A DNA stretch of 6,448 nt from an uncultured Planctomycetaceae bacterium (GTDB lineage Bacteria; Planctomycetota; Planctomycetia; Pirellulales; Lacipirellulaceae). Every line of letters starts with the position of its first letter. Within the stretch, counting starts at the first letter, position 1. Shown here piece after piece: positions 1-6,060 of this stretch. The translations under genes and the position numbers were made by a program. The DNA lies in assembly GCA_937860165.1 (NCBI GenBank), contig CALMBE010000307.1:1-6448 (forward strand). The letters are read 5' to 3'. The notes under the pieces are model-generated. The model was not told the origin of the DNA and made no database searches. It saw only the letters and a list, made by a program, of their open reading frames with translations.

Positions 1-53
1 CCTCCATTGTGAAAAAGTCATTGGCCCTGCCACGGACTACGGACATTTTCCAA

Positions 54-85
54 GTGCTAGCAATGTCCATTCCCGTGATAGCAAT
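54..85. repeat. 11-bp direct repeat, 21-bp period, upstream of the STAS gene
   Basis: GTGCTAGCAAT at 54-64 recurs as GTGATAGCAAT at 75-85 with one mismatch. The two copies start 21 bp apart, which is two turns of the helix, so a dimeric regulator could bind both on one DNA face. A weaker partial copy, GTGCTAG, lies at 149-155. The site is about 185 bp upstream of the STAS start. That it is a binding site is inference; the repeat itself is seen directly. Confidence 0.45.
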
Positions 86-134
86 TCATTTCACTGGTTC
101 GCGGAACGAATTTACCGGTGTTGTTAGACTGTGC

Positions 135-173
135 TTGAATATTTCAAGGTGCTAGGCGTAAGATGCGCTTACG
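135..173 (+). promoter_or_regulatory. weak promoter-like match and small hairpin before the STAS gene
   Basis: TTGAAT at 135-140 and TAAGAT at 159-164 are 18 bp apart and loosely match a sigma-70 type promoter. The -10 match overlaps a perfect 6-bp inverted repeat, CGTAAG at 157-162 and CTTACG at 168-173 with a 5-nt loop. The arrangement could be a promoter with an overlapping operator, but both hexamers are poor and chance is possible. Confidence 0.2.
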
Positions 174-257
174 GAGAGCGTTTGAGCGTTCACACTTTTC
201 TCGCCACTCCCGGTTCGTCTGTAGGCGGCTCTTCCCGGGCGAATGGGTGGGCATTGA

Positions 258-262
258 AGGAG
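258..262 (+). promoter_or_regulatory. Shine-Dalgarno site that decides the STAS start
   Basis: AGGAG is followed by 7 nt and then ATG at 270. It is among the clearest ribosome binding sites in the window and rules against the in-frame TTG at 264 as the start. Confidence 0.75.
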
Positions 263-269
263 CTTGACC

Positions 270-608
270 ATGAAAATAGATCGCGGACCCGATTGGTTGA
301 TCGTAGGTCTTGATCCTACCGACGAGCCGTTCGATAATTTGGCCGACCGACTCTGGGCAGTCCTCAAGCAACACTTTGTCTATCGCATTGTGCTCGAGAT
401 GGAGTACATCGATTTCCTGCCGAGCCATGCCATCGGACAGTTGGTGATGTTACATCGTCGAGTGCTCAAGAACGGCGGCGCGATGCGGCTCTGTGGCTTG
501 TCGAGCGAATGCCTTGAGGCGATCCACGTCTGTCGGCTCGACCAAGCGTTGCCCCATTTCCCGACTCGCGCCGAAGCGGTGTACGGAAGAGAGCTCGCGC
601 GGGTGTGA
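270..608 (+). CDS. small STAS-domain protein (anti-sigma factor antagonist-like)
   Basis: This encodes a 112-residue single-domain protein. The pattern YRIVLEMEYIDFLPSHAIGQL (in two parts, residues 38-47 and 48-58) followed by a helix, a strand with RLCGLS and a second helix is that of a STAS domain as in SpoIIAA/RsbV. Those proteins bind anti-sigma or partner proteins and are switched by phosphorylation of a serine in the D-S-S-G-L-G loop. Here the loop reads L-P-S-H-A-I-G, so by alignment the usual acceptor position is histidine and only the preceding position is serine; classical serine phosphorylation may not apply. I chose the ATG at 270 because AGGAG lies 7 nt upstream; the in-frame TTG at 264 would sit on that site. 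No kinase or sigma gene is visible nearby. The fold is fairly sure, the partner unknown. Confidence 0.85.
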   Translation: MKIDRGPDWLIVGLDPTDEPFDNLADRLWAVLKQHFVYRIVLEMEYIDFLPSHAIGQLVMLHRRVLKNGGAMRLCGLSSECLEAIHVCRLDQALPHFPTRAEAVYGRELARV

Positions 609-616
609 GTTGGCAC

Positions 617-671
617 GCTATACCGCAAGCGGCGGGGAAATGTCTTCGCTTGCGACCTTAGCGATTATAGC
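617..671. terminator. hairpin between convergent genes, possible bidirectional terminator
   Basis: CGCAAGCG at 624-631 and CGCTTGCG at 647-654 form a perfect 8-bp stem around a 15-nt loop. An outer 6-bp pair, GCTATA at 617-622 with TATAGC at 666-671, encloses it. It lies between the STAS stop (608) and the opposing gene's stop (TAA at 665-667), where a two-way terminator is expected. Neither side has a clear T-run, so termination may need a factor or the hairpin may only protect transcript ends. Confidence 0.45.
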
Positions 672-2146
672 AGCGACTTGCGGAGGTCGCGTATGAGGGC
701 GAGAGTGGGCTTGGGTTGTTGCGTGGCGTCGAACAGACCGGCGTGGGGGAATTCGTGGGGCTCGCCGTCGGAAAGTTGGTTCCACATCACCACTTGCACG
801 GCCGAGCGGGCCAATAGGAAGGGGAGCACGGACCCGGCGTAGTGGCGCTGGCGGTCGTGGCCCGCAGTGGAGTATCCCGTAGGGGGGGCGACTTCGATAT
901 TCTTGGCGGCGGAGGGGTCGCGGCTGGTGTCGCTGGCGGCGGACAGATTTACCATCAACGGCAGGCCCCACAGGCTCCATTGATCGAGGAGTCGGCCCCA
1001 TTCGAACGTAGGACGAATGGTGCTCCCTCCGGGGCGAAACCCGGCGTTGACTTCCAGGGCAAAACCCGAGATTCCGAGGTCGGCCCGCACTAAGGCGTCG
1101 GCGAAATGCGTGGGGGCCAAGTCATCGGTTTGACCTGAGAGGTACTCGGCCCAAGGCTGATCGAAAGACACCACCACCGGCGTGCGGGGATCGAGTCGGC
1201 GAACCAATTCGACGGCGTGGGCCACGAGATTTAGGCGTTGTTCTTCTTCGAGCGACAACAGTTTGCCCGTATTCACGCGCGAGGCGACGAGCCACAGGTG
1301 GACTCGGCCAGCGTACCGCGACACTACGGCGCGCACGTGGTCGAGCAACAGGTGGACCAGGTTGTCGAAATCGCCGTCCCAGAGGACCATCCAATCGGGA
1401 ATGCCGCGATCGTCGAGTTGGAGGAGCGGGCCTGCCGAGACCTTAAGCCCGGCCTGCTGGCACCAGGCGAGTTGTTGGTCGGTGTGTTTCCAATTGCGTT
1501 TTCCTTCGCTCTGTTCGATGGCTCGCCAGGCGATGGGGATTTGAATGATGTTGCAGGCCTCGACCAGTTTGCGGCGGATTTCGACGCTGGGAGTTTTGGG
1601 GCTGAGCGCGACTCCCAGCAGAGTGGAAACAGGGGTCTGCTGCATGCGCGACATGGTCGCTTGTTGAGAATAAGCCGCCACGAGATCTTCCGAAGTCCGC
1701 AAGGCCCCCGCGATGGCCTCGTTGGCGAATCCGCTGGCACGAGCGAGATCGTCTTGGTGAGTCGCCGCGCGGGAGAAACTTCGGGTGGCATCCTGCAATT
1801 GTTCCACCAGAGGCTTGGGGGTGAGCATCCCCAGCCATTCCCAGATAAAGAGCCGATTGCGGATGCGCTGGATCAAACCGCGGGCGAGTTCCACTTCCAG
1901 GACATAGGGCCGCTCGCGTTCCATGAGGGTCGCCGAAGAGAGAAAACATTCTCCTTGGCCATCGACCACCCAAGGGGCGTAGATACTGCCCGATTCGCTA
2001 TTGGTGCGTTCGACGACAAGTTCCTCGCCTTGCCAACGGCAACGGGTCGGCCAAGGAATTTCTTCCGCTCCAGCCACATAGATTCGTTCCAATCCGCCTG
2101 CGGGGATGCGACCGCGGTCGTGTAGTCGAAATCGCAATTGACCCAT
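665..2146 (-). CDS. GH10-like TIM-barrel protein lacking the xylanase catalytic signature
   Basis: This is a 493-residue protein without a signal peptide, so probably cytosolic. Residues 1-100 look beta-rich and might be a carbohydrate-binding-like domain; 105-170 is helical. From about 185 on it tracks glycoside hydrolase family 10 (endo-xylanases): AWRAIEQSEG (206-215), then LAWCQQAGLKV (226-236) and IPDW (249-252), RVHLWLVASR (281-290) at strand 4, GFALEV (361-366) at strand 6, GLPLMVNLSA (394-403) at strand 7, MWNQLSDG (454-461) at strand 8 and LFDATQQPKP (471-480). In GH10 the acid/base is Glu in W-D-V-V-N-E and the nucleophile Glu in I-T-E-L-D; by my alignment these are Arg290 and Leu401, so hydrolysis by the usual mechanism seems unlikely. 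I chose ATG at 2146 because GGAAAG lies 8 nt upstream; a TTG at 2188 would add 14 residues but falls in a hairpin. The function is unknown: a non-catalytic sugar binder or an altered enzyme. Confidence 0.85.
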   Translation of the reverse strand: MGQLRFRLHDRGRIPAGGLERIYVAGAEEIPWPTRCRWQGEELVVERTNSESGSIYAPWVVDGQGECFLSSATLMERERPYVLEVELARGLIQRIRNRLFIWEWLGMLTPKPLVEQLQDATRSFSRAATHQDDLARASGFANEAIAGALRTSEDLVAAYSQQATMSRMQQTPVSTLLGVALSPKTPSVEIRRKLVEACNIIQIPIAWRAIEQSEGKRNWKHTDQQLAWCQQAGLKVSAGPLLQLDDRGIPDWMVLWDGDFDNLVHLLLDHVRAVVSRYAGRVHLWLVASRVNTGKLLSLEEEQRLNLVAHAVELVRRLDPRTPVVVSFDQPWAEYLSGQTDDLAPTHFADALVRADLGISGFALEVNAGFRPGGSTIRPTFEWGRLLDQWSLWGLPLMVNLSAASDTSRDPSAAKNIEVAPPTGYSTAGHDRQRHYAGSVLPFLLARSAVQVVMWNQLSDGEPHEFPHAGLFDATQQPKPTLALIRDLRKSLL

Positions 2147-2170
2147 CTGGCGAACTTTCCGGTGGTGCGA

Positions 2171-2191
2171 CGCTTGTCCCCTTAACAAGCG
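2171..2191. promoter_or_regulatory. 21-bp dyad in the leader of the GH10-like gene
   Basis: CGCTTGT at 2171-2177 and ACAAGCG at 2185-2191 are perfect 7-bp inverted repeats with a 7-nt spacer. The dyad lies 25 bp upstream of the GH10-like start, so it could be an operator or a leader hairpin. The alternative TTG start at 2188 would lie inside it. Confidence 0.4.
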
Positions 2192-2204
2192 GGCTGCTTT
2201 GGTG

Positions 2205-2223
2205 GCTAGAACTCCAGTCTAGC
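2205..2223. promoter_or_regulatory. 19-bp dyad in the divergent promoter region
   Basis: GCTAGA at 2205-2210 and TCTAGC at 2218-2223 are perfect 6-bp inverted repeats with a 7-nt spacer, the same spacer length as the neighbouring dyad. The centres lie about 33 bp apart, roughly three helical turns. It sits between the divergent GH10-like gene and purC and may serve a regulator of either one; this is inference. Confidence 0.35.
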
Positions 2224-2229
2224 AGTGAC

Positions 2230-2264
2230 AGGGGAGAGGCGGAAGGCGGAAGGGGCAAGGGGGA
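2230..2264. repeat. purine-rich array of five degenerate 7-bp units
   Basis: Five consecutive heptamers follow AGGNGNR, including two identical AGGCGGA copies at 2237-2243 and 2244-2250. All bases but three are purines on the plus strand, so the tract could form triplex or G-rich structures. Its role, if any, is unknown; slippage could change the unit number between strains. Confidence 0.6.
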
Positions 2265-2283
2265 AGAAACTGTCAACTTCCAC

Positions 2284-2311
2284 TCACGACTTATGACTAA
2301 CGACTTGCGCC
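2284..2311. repeat. second heptad array just upstream of purC
   Basis: TCACGAC (2284-2290), TTATGAC (2291-2297) and TAACGAC (2298-2304) are consecutive 7-bp units of the form TNAYGAC, with a decayed fourth unit, TTGCGCC (2305-2311). The units look like the short heptanucleotide repeats (STRR) described in cyanobacterial intergenic DNA. No function can be read from the sequence. Confidence 0.5.
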
Positions 2312-2320
2312 ACTTTTCGC

Positions 2321-2326
2321 TACAAT
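2321..2326 (+). promoter_or_regulatory. TACAAT, candidate -10 box of purC
   Basis: TACAAT differs from the consensus TATAAT at one base and lies 62 nt upstream of the purC start. No convincing -35 hexamer is found at 16-18 bp upstream. The same hexamer precedes aroC and the RHH gene, which makes a promoter role somewhat more likely. Confidence 0.3.
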
Positions 2327-2388
2327 TACAGTGGCTGTCCGCGGCTAATCATTCTCCGCAATCAATACTTTTGACTAGCGAAACTTTG

Positions 2389-3279
2389 ATGTCTGAATCA
2401 CTGCTACAAACCGACCTGCCAGGTCTTCCCGTGACGCGCGGCAAGGTCCGCGATGTGTATGACTTGGGAGATCGCTTGCTGTTGGTAAGTACCGACCGGA
2501 TCAGCGCGTTCGATTGGGTGCTTCCCTCGGGAATTCCCGACAAGGGACGCGTGTTGACCACGGTGAGCAATTTCTGGTTTCAGCATCTGGGAATTCCTAA
2601 TCATTTGTTGGAGACCGATGTTTTTCAGATGGACCTGCCCGCGGGGGTCGATCGCTCGGCACTCGCTGGTAGAACGATCCTGGTTCGCAAGGCTCAGGTG
2701 GTGCCGATCGAATGTGTCGTGCGGGGTTATCTCGCGGGCTCCGCCTGGCGTGAATATTGCACGACGGGGCAAGTCAGCGGGATCGATCTCCCCTCGGGAC
2801 TCACCGAGTCGGCACGGCTGCCGGCCTTGATTTTTTCTCCCGCTACGAAAGCCGAACAGGGCGCGCACGACGAGAACATCACTTTCCCGGAAATGTGTGA
2901 GTTGGTGGGAACCGAGCTCGCGCAACACCTGCGGCACCTGAGTATCGAAATCTACCAACGCGGTGCCACGCACGCACAATCGAAGGGGATTTTGGTTGCA
3001 GATACGAAATTTGAATTCGGCCAACTCGATGGCGAGGTAATTCTGGTCGACGAAGTGCTGACGCCAGATAGTTCGCGGTTTTGGCCCGAAGATCGCTATG
3101 AACCGGGGCACGGCCAGCCGTCGTTCGACAAGCAATTCGTGCGGGATTGGCTCACCCAATGTGGCTGGGACAAAAACAGCCCTCCACCAGAGCTCCCCGC
3201 GGACGTGGTGGCCCGAACGCGAGAAAAATATATCGAAGCGTGTGAGCGGATCACGGGGGAAGTTTTCGCGTGGAAGTAG
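2389..3279 (+). CDS. purC: phosphoribosylaminoimidazole-succinocarboxamide synthase (SAICAR synthase)
   Basis: PurC joins CAIR and aspartate with ATP to give SAICAR, a cytosolic step of de novo purine synthesis. The 296-residue product has the family's landmarks in order: GKVRDVYDLGDRLLLVSTD (residues 18-36), the nucleotide-binding start; ISAFD (38-42); VPIECVVRGYLAGSAW (105-120), signature 1; PATKAEQGAHDENITF (151-166); and LVDEVLTPDSSRFWP (219-233), signature 2. The length of about 300 residues fits the longer class that includes yeast Ade1, not the roughly 240-residue E. coli form. I chose ATG at 2389: conserved sequence begins soon after it, while the in-frame ATG at 2293 would add 32 unconserved residues and begins inside a repeat array. 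There is no Shine-Dalgarno sequence before it. It stands alone, divergent from the GH10-like gene. Nothing is missing or broken. Confidence 0.97.
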   Translation: MSESLLQTDLPGLPVTRGKVRDVYDLGDRLLLVSTDRISAFDWVLPSGIPDKGRVLTTVSNFWFQHLGIPNHLLETDVFQMDLPAGVDRSALAGRTILVRKAQVVPIECVVRGYLAGSAWREYCTTGQVSGIDLPSGLTESARLPALIFSPATKAEQGAHDENITFPEMCELVGTELAQHLRHLSIEIYQRGATHAQSKGILVADTKFEFGQLDGEVILVDEVLTPDSSRFWPEDRYEPGHGQPSFDKQFVRDWLTQCGWDKNSPPPELPADVVARTREKYIEACERITGEVFAWK

Positions 3280-3299
3280 GTTTGCCCCGCTGGCGCGGA

Positions 3300-3375
3300 C
3301 TCCCCCCGCTGACGCGGGAGGCTCGTGATGAGCCCGGGGGGATTTTTCACGAGCCTCCCGCGTGAGCGGGGGGAG
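3300..3375. repeat. 29-bp nearly perfect inverted repeat after purC; REP-like element or terminator
   Basis: The arms 3300-3328 and 3347-3375 pair at 28 of 29 positions (one G-G mismatch, 3311 with 3364) around an 18-nt loop containing CCCGGGGGG. The arms share the core GCGGGAGGCTCGTGA. A partial direct copy of the arm start, CCCGCTGGCGCGGA, precedes it at 3286-3299, which suggests a repeat family rather than a simple terminator. No T-run follows directly. It begins only about 20 bp after the purC stop, so it would at least fold at the 3' end of that mRNA. Confidence 0.8.
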
Positions 3376-3425
3376 CCAGTCGCTGGCAAGCTATCGTTTG
3401 CCTATCCTGCCTTGTTTTTCTGGGG

Positions 3426-3431
3426 TACAAT
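3426..3431 (+). promoter_or_regulatory. TACAAT, candidate -10 box of aroC
   Basis: GGGGTACAATG carries a five-of-six match to TATAAT, 89 nt upstream of the aroC start. No good -35 hexamer stands at normal spacing; TTGCCT at 3398-3403 is 22 bp away, too far. Promoter status rests mainly on recurrence of the hexamer upstream of three genes here. Confidence 0.3.
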
Positions 3432-3478
3432 GAACCTTGCGTGAAAGCTAGCGGACGCTTATTCTCCCGCCATGTCAA

Positions 3479-3520
3479 TTCTCCCTACCAACCCCAGCCC
3501 CAAGTCCCCAACCCTTTCCT
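3479..3520 (+). other. C-rich, purine-poor leader directly before aroC
   Basis: The 42 nt before aroC contain no G-rich Shine-Dalgarno sequence. CCCCA occurs three times (from 3492, 3498 and 3506) in a loosely 7-nt rhythm, and the last nine bases are almost all pyrimidine. Translation of aroC must start without the usual anti-SD pairing, perhaps by an S1-type or unstructured-leader mode; that part is inference. Confidence 0.5.
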
Positions 3521-4660
3521 ATGCTTCGATATTGGACCGCCGGTGAATCTCACGGCAAAGCACTGATTGCCCTCGTCGATGGTTTCCCCGCGGGGGTGAC
3601 CGTCGATACCGATTTGATCGATGTCGAGCTCAAGCGGCGCCAGGGCGGATATGGCAGGGGGGGACGGCAGCGGATCGAAACCGACAAGGTCGACGTTCGC
3701 AGTGGAGTTTGGCACGGGGTGACGCTGGGGAGCCCGATCGCGTTGGAAGTAGTGAACCGCGATTACAAACTCGAACGGCTCGAAGACCTACCCCGCCCGC
3801 GACCAGGTCACGGCGATCTCACGGGGGCGATCAAGTATCTCGGCAGCATTCGCGGTGTGCTCGAACGCGCATCGGCCCGGGAGACGGCGGTGCGGGTGGC
3901 TGCTGGTGCGCTCGCCAAGCAGTTGTTGGCCGCGTTCGACATCACGGTGTTTGGTTACGTGACCGAGGTCGGTGGCGAACGGATCGAACCGGTCGCGGGA
4001 TCATTGGCCGAGTTGCGAGCGATCCGCGATGAGAGTGAATTGTATGGATTGAATCTGGGGCGAGATGCCGCGATCAAGGCCATGATCGACAAGGCCGGCA
4101 AAGAGGGTGACACCCTCGGCGGGATTGTCGAAGTGCGGGTCGATGGGGTGCCGTTTGGTTTGGGAACCCATGCCCAATGGGATCGAAAGCTCGATGGTCG
4201 TTTGGCTCAAGCGGTGATGGCGGTGCAAGCGATTAAGGGGGTCGAGATCGGCATGGGCTTTGAAGCCGCGCGTCGGCCCGGTTCGCAGGTGCATGACCCC
4301 ATCCATTTCGACGAAACACAACGCGACACCAAGACACTCGGTTACACCCGTCCTACGAACAACGCCGGTGGCTTAGAGGCCGGGATGACCAATGGTCAGC
4401 CGATCATCATTCGCGCCGCGAAAAAACCGATCAGCACGCTGGCCAAGCCGTTGGAATCGGTCAATCTCGATACCAAGGAAGCCGAAGCGGCCAGTTACGA
4501 GCGGAGCGATGTCTGTGCGATCTCGGCCGCGAGTGTGATCGTCGAGAACGTGGTGGCCTTTGAAATCGCCGCAGCGGTAGTCGACAAGTTTGGGGGCGAT
4601 AGTTTGCCGGAGATGTTGGCACGTTATGAATTGTTTCTGAAAATGGCGCGGGAGCGCTAA
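3521..4660 (+). CDS. aroC: chorismate synthase
   Basis: AroC removes phosphate from EPSP (5-enolpyruvylshikimate-3-phosphate) to give chorismate, the last shikimate-pathway step, using reduced FMN. The 379-residue length is normal. Visible landmarks are TAGESHGKAL (residues 6-15) with His11; KRRQGGYGRGGRQ (38-50); RPGHGDL (94-100) with His97; LERASARETAVRVAAGA (114-130), the second signature; RPTNNAGGLEAGMTNG (277-292); and ERSDVCAISAASVI (327-340) with Asp330. These histidines and the aspartate match known catalytic positions. The overall type is closer to the Gram-positive/mycobacterial enzymes (IKY...VLERASARET) than to E. coli. Small oddities are GHGDL where GHADL is usual, and GSIRG where a D-x-R motif is common; both may be lineage features. 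The start is fixed by conservation, without a Shine-Dalgarno sequence. Confidence 0.98.
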   Translation: MLRYWTAGESHGKALIALVDGFPAGVTVDTDLIDVELKRRQGGYGRGGRQRIETDKVDVRSGVWHGVTLGSPIALEVVNRDYKLERLEDLPRPRPGHGDLTGAIKYLGSIRGVLERASARETAVRVAAGALAKQLLAAFDITVFGYVTEVGGERIEPVAGSLAELRAIRDESELYGLNLGRDAAIKAMIDKAGKEGDTLGGIVEVRVDGVPFGLGTHAQWDRKLDGRLAQAVMAVQAIKGVEIGMGFEAARRPGSQVHDPIHFDETQRDTKTLGYTRPTNNAGGLEAGMTNGQPIIIRAAKKPISTLAKPLESVNLDTKEAEAASYERSDVCAISAASVIVENVVAFEIAAAVVDKFGGDSLPEMLARYELFLKMARER

Positions 4661-4678
4661 GCCGCCAGCGGCATTTTT
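4661..4678 (+). terminator. short hairpin and T-run right after aroC
   Basis: GCCG/CGGC (4661-4664 and 4669-4672) forms a 4-bp stem with a 4-nt loop, followed by A and five T. It immediately follows the aroC stop and precedes the next gene's ribosome binding site by a few bases. The stem is short, so it may attenuate rather than fully stop transcription into the downstream gene. Confidence 0.4.
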
Positions 4679-4690
4679 AAGGGGACAAGG

Positions 4691-5938
4691 ATGTTCTCGT
4701 TGCATGAACGAACACAGCGTCGGGTTTGCCAGGTGGCGTTTATCGCGGTCTGCGTGGTGCCGACGGTGCTGGCGATTGGCTGGGTCGTGTACTTTCATCG
4801 GCCCTGGCAAGAACACGACTGGCAGCGGCACTTGGAAGAGTCGCTGCACTTGCGTGTGGAAGTTGCCCAGGTTTCCGCACCGCGCCCAGGTCAACGGCAA
4901 TTCGAGCGAGTCCGACTTGCCGACTTGCAGTCGGGGGCCGAGTTGGCCACGATCGATCGCGTTACTCTCAATCGAGATCAATCTCTGGCGATGGGGCGTG
5001 TCGAACTTCGAGCAGAACAGTTTTTCCGACTGGTTACTGCGCTGGAGATTTATCTGGCTGGGAGTGAATATCCCGCGAGCACCTGGACAGCCGAAGTGTT
5101 GGTTGTGCGGAGTAGCTCAGGAAAGTCCTGGGAACTGAGCAATGCGCAGGCCACGGGTGAGAATGGATCGCAGTCCAATCGGCGAATCGAGTTTCAAGCC
5201 CAAGTTGCCGGCAACCACCCGGGCGAGAGACAGTCGATCCGCCTGGGTGTCGAGCGATTGGCAAACGGTAATTTGCAGGCGCTGCTCGATACTTCGCAAG
5301 CCAAGTTACCCGTCTGGTTGTTAGCGGATGTGGTGCCGGGGGCTAAGAGTTGGGCCGGGGCCGAACTGGTCGGCGAATTGCAGTTGAACTCAGGAGTGCA
5401 GGGGTCCTCGGGTGTTCTGCGAGGCCGGATTGCACCTATCGATACTCAAGTTTGGATCGGTGCGGATTCGCCTCACCGCATCACGGCCCAAGCCGCGCTG
5501 CAATTCGAGACCTTGGAATGGGCCGGGAGCCAAATCCGGCAAGCCCAAGGAACCTTGGAAGCCGAAGGGGGCACCCTGAGCCACGCGCTGTTGGTGAGTT
5601 TAGAGAAAAACTTGCACTGCACCCTGGGCGAAACGTTCAGCAAACTGACACCCAACGAACTGGTGGCGTTTGACCGATTAGGTTTGCGATTCTACTTCGG
5701 TGGTTCCGGACTCACGGTTACGGGAACATGTCTAACCGCTGGCGATTCAGCCCCGGGCTGCATGGTGGCAGCAGGCGGGGCGGCTTTGTTGAATCAGCCT
5801 GCGTACTCCAATCTCCCGGCACCATTGTTCGTGCAAGTGTTTTGTCCCTTGGAGAAAAACTGGTTACCAGAATCGCACGAATGGCTGCCCGCTAGCCAAC
5901 AAGCAACCCGCCTGTTCGAGCGATTGCCGAACAAATGA
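4691..5938 (+). CDS. single-pass membrane protein with AsmA-like N-terminal pattern
   Basis: This 415-residue protein has a short N-terminal tail with positive charges (ERTQRR), one hydrophobic segment at about residues 13-35 and a large, beta-rich remainder, probably outside the cytoplasm. The stretch after the membrane segment (about 46-93: an amphipathic start, LHLRVEVAQV, then RVRLADLQSGAELATIDRV) recalls the opening of AsmA/YhdP-like envelope proteins, which move or organise lipids between membranes. The later part has strand-rich segments such as ELVGELQLNS (225-234) and GVLRGRIAPI (241-250), also fitting. I see no catalytic motif. The start is supported by GGGGA 5 nt upstream. It follows aroC by 30 bp in the same direction and may be partly co-transcribed, but no functional link is known. 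The AsmA relation is a weak inference; a lineage-specific hypothetical protein is the alternative. Confidence 0.85.
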   Translation: MFSLHERTQRRVCQVAFIAVCVVPTVLAIGWVVYFHRPWQEHDWQRHLEESLHLRVEVAQVSAPRPGQRQFERVRLADLQSGAELATIDRVTLNRDQSLAMGRVELRAEQFFRLVTALEIYLAGSEYPASTWTAEVLVVRSSSGKSWELSNAQATGENGSQSNRRIEFQAQVAGNHPGERQSIRLGVERLANGNLQALLDTSQAKLPVWLLADVVPGAKSWAGAELVGELQLNSGVQGSSGVLRGRIAPIDTQVWIGADSPHRITAQAALQFETLEWAGSQIRQAQGTLEAEGGTLSHALLVSLEKNLHCTLGETFSKLTPNELVAFDRLGLRFYFGGSGLTVTGTCLTAGDSAPGCMVAAGGAALLNQPAYSNLPAPLFVQVFCPLEKNWLPESHEWLPASQQATRLFERLPNK

Positions 5939-5984
5939 AAGTGGGCGCGGCACGAGTTGCGAGTTAGGGTCCCATTCGGTCATT

Positions 5985-6003
5985 CCCGCATAGGCGGGTT
6001 TTT
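5985..6003 (+). terminator. intrinsic terminator after the membrane protein gene
   Basis: CCCGC (5985-5989) and GCGGG (5994-5998) form a GC-rich 5-bp stem with loop ATAG, directly followed by five T (5999-6003) and then CTCT. It lies 47 bp after the stop codon of the membrane protein gene and separates that gene from the RHH unit. Confidence 0.65.
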
Positions 6004-6016
6004 CTCTACCTATGTT

Positions 6017-6043
6017 ATTGTAGCTAAATTATAGCTACGCTAT
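6017..6043. promoter_or_regulatory. clustered TAGCTA sites, candidate operator of the RHH gene
   Basis: TAGCTA, itself a palindrome, occurs at 6021-6026 and 6032-6037, exactly 11 bp or one helical turn apart; GTAGCTA and TAGCTAC flank a 5-nt spacer. ATAGC-TAC-GCTAT (6031-6043) is a further perfect inverted repeat. ATTGTAGC at 6017-6024 is the exact reverse complement of GCTACAAT at 6081-6088 in the promoter. Such closely phased short sites are typical targets of cooperatively binding RHH dimers; here it is inference. Confidence 0.5.
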
Positions 6044-6060
6044 CAGTCGCATAACTGTAG

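Noticed and set aside
1238..2125. A 295-codon plus-strand frame opposite the GH10-like gene
   Set aside because: It is an antisense shadow of the strong minus-strand gene, which has GH10-like motifs throughout; the plus-strand product is low in recognisable pattern and has no ribosome binding site I can support.
2271..2276. A perfect TTGACA on the minus strand as the -35 box of the GH10-like gene
   Set aside because: At 16-18 bp downstream the sequence is C-rich heptad repeat with nothing resembling a -10 box.
2293..2388. A 32-residue N-terminal extension of PurC from ATG 2293
   Set aside because: That ATG lies inside the heptad array and upstream of the TACAAT box; family conservation begins only after ATG 2389.
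2404..3159. A 251-codon minus-strand frame across purC
   Set aside because: purC is certain on the plus strand by family motifs; this frame is a GC-rich antisense shadow.
3300..3375. The inverted repeat as a CRISPR unit
   Set aside because: There is a single hairpin, without regularly spaced direct repeats and spacers or any cas gene.
4373..4981. A 202-codon minus-strand frame over the aroC end and the next gene's start
   Set aside because: It overlaps two supported plus-strand genes and shows no recognisable domain.
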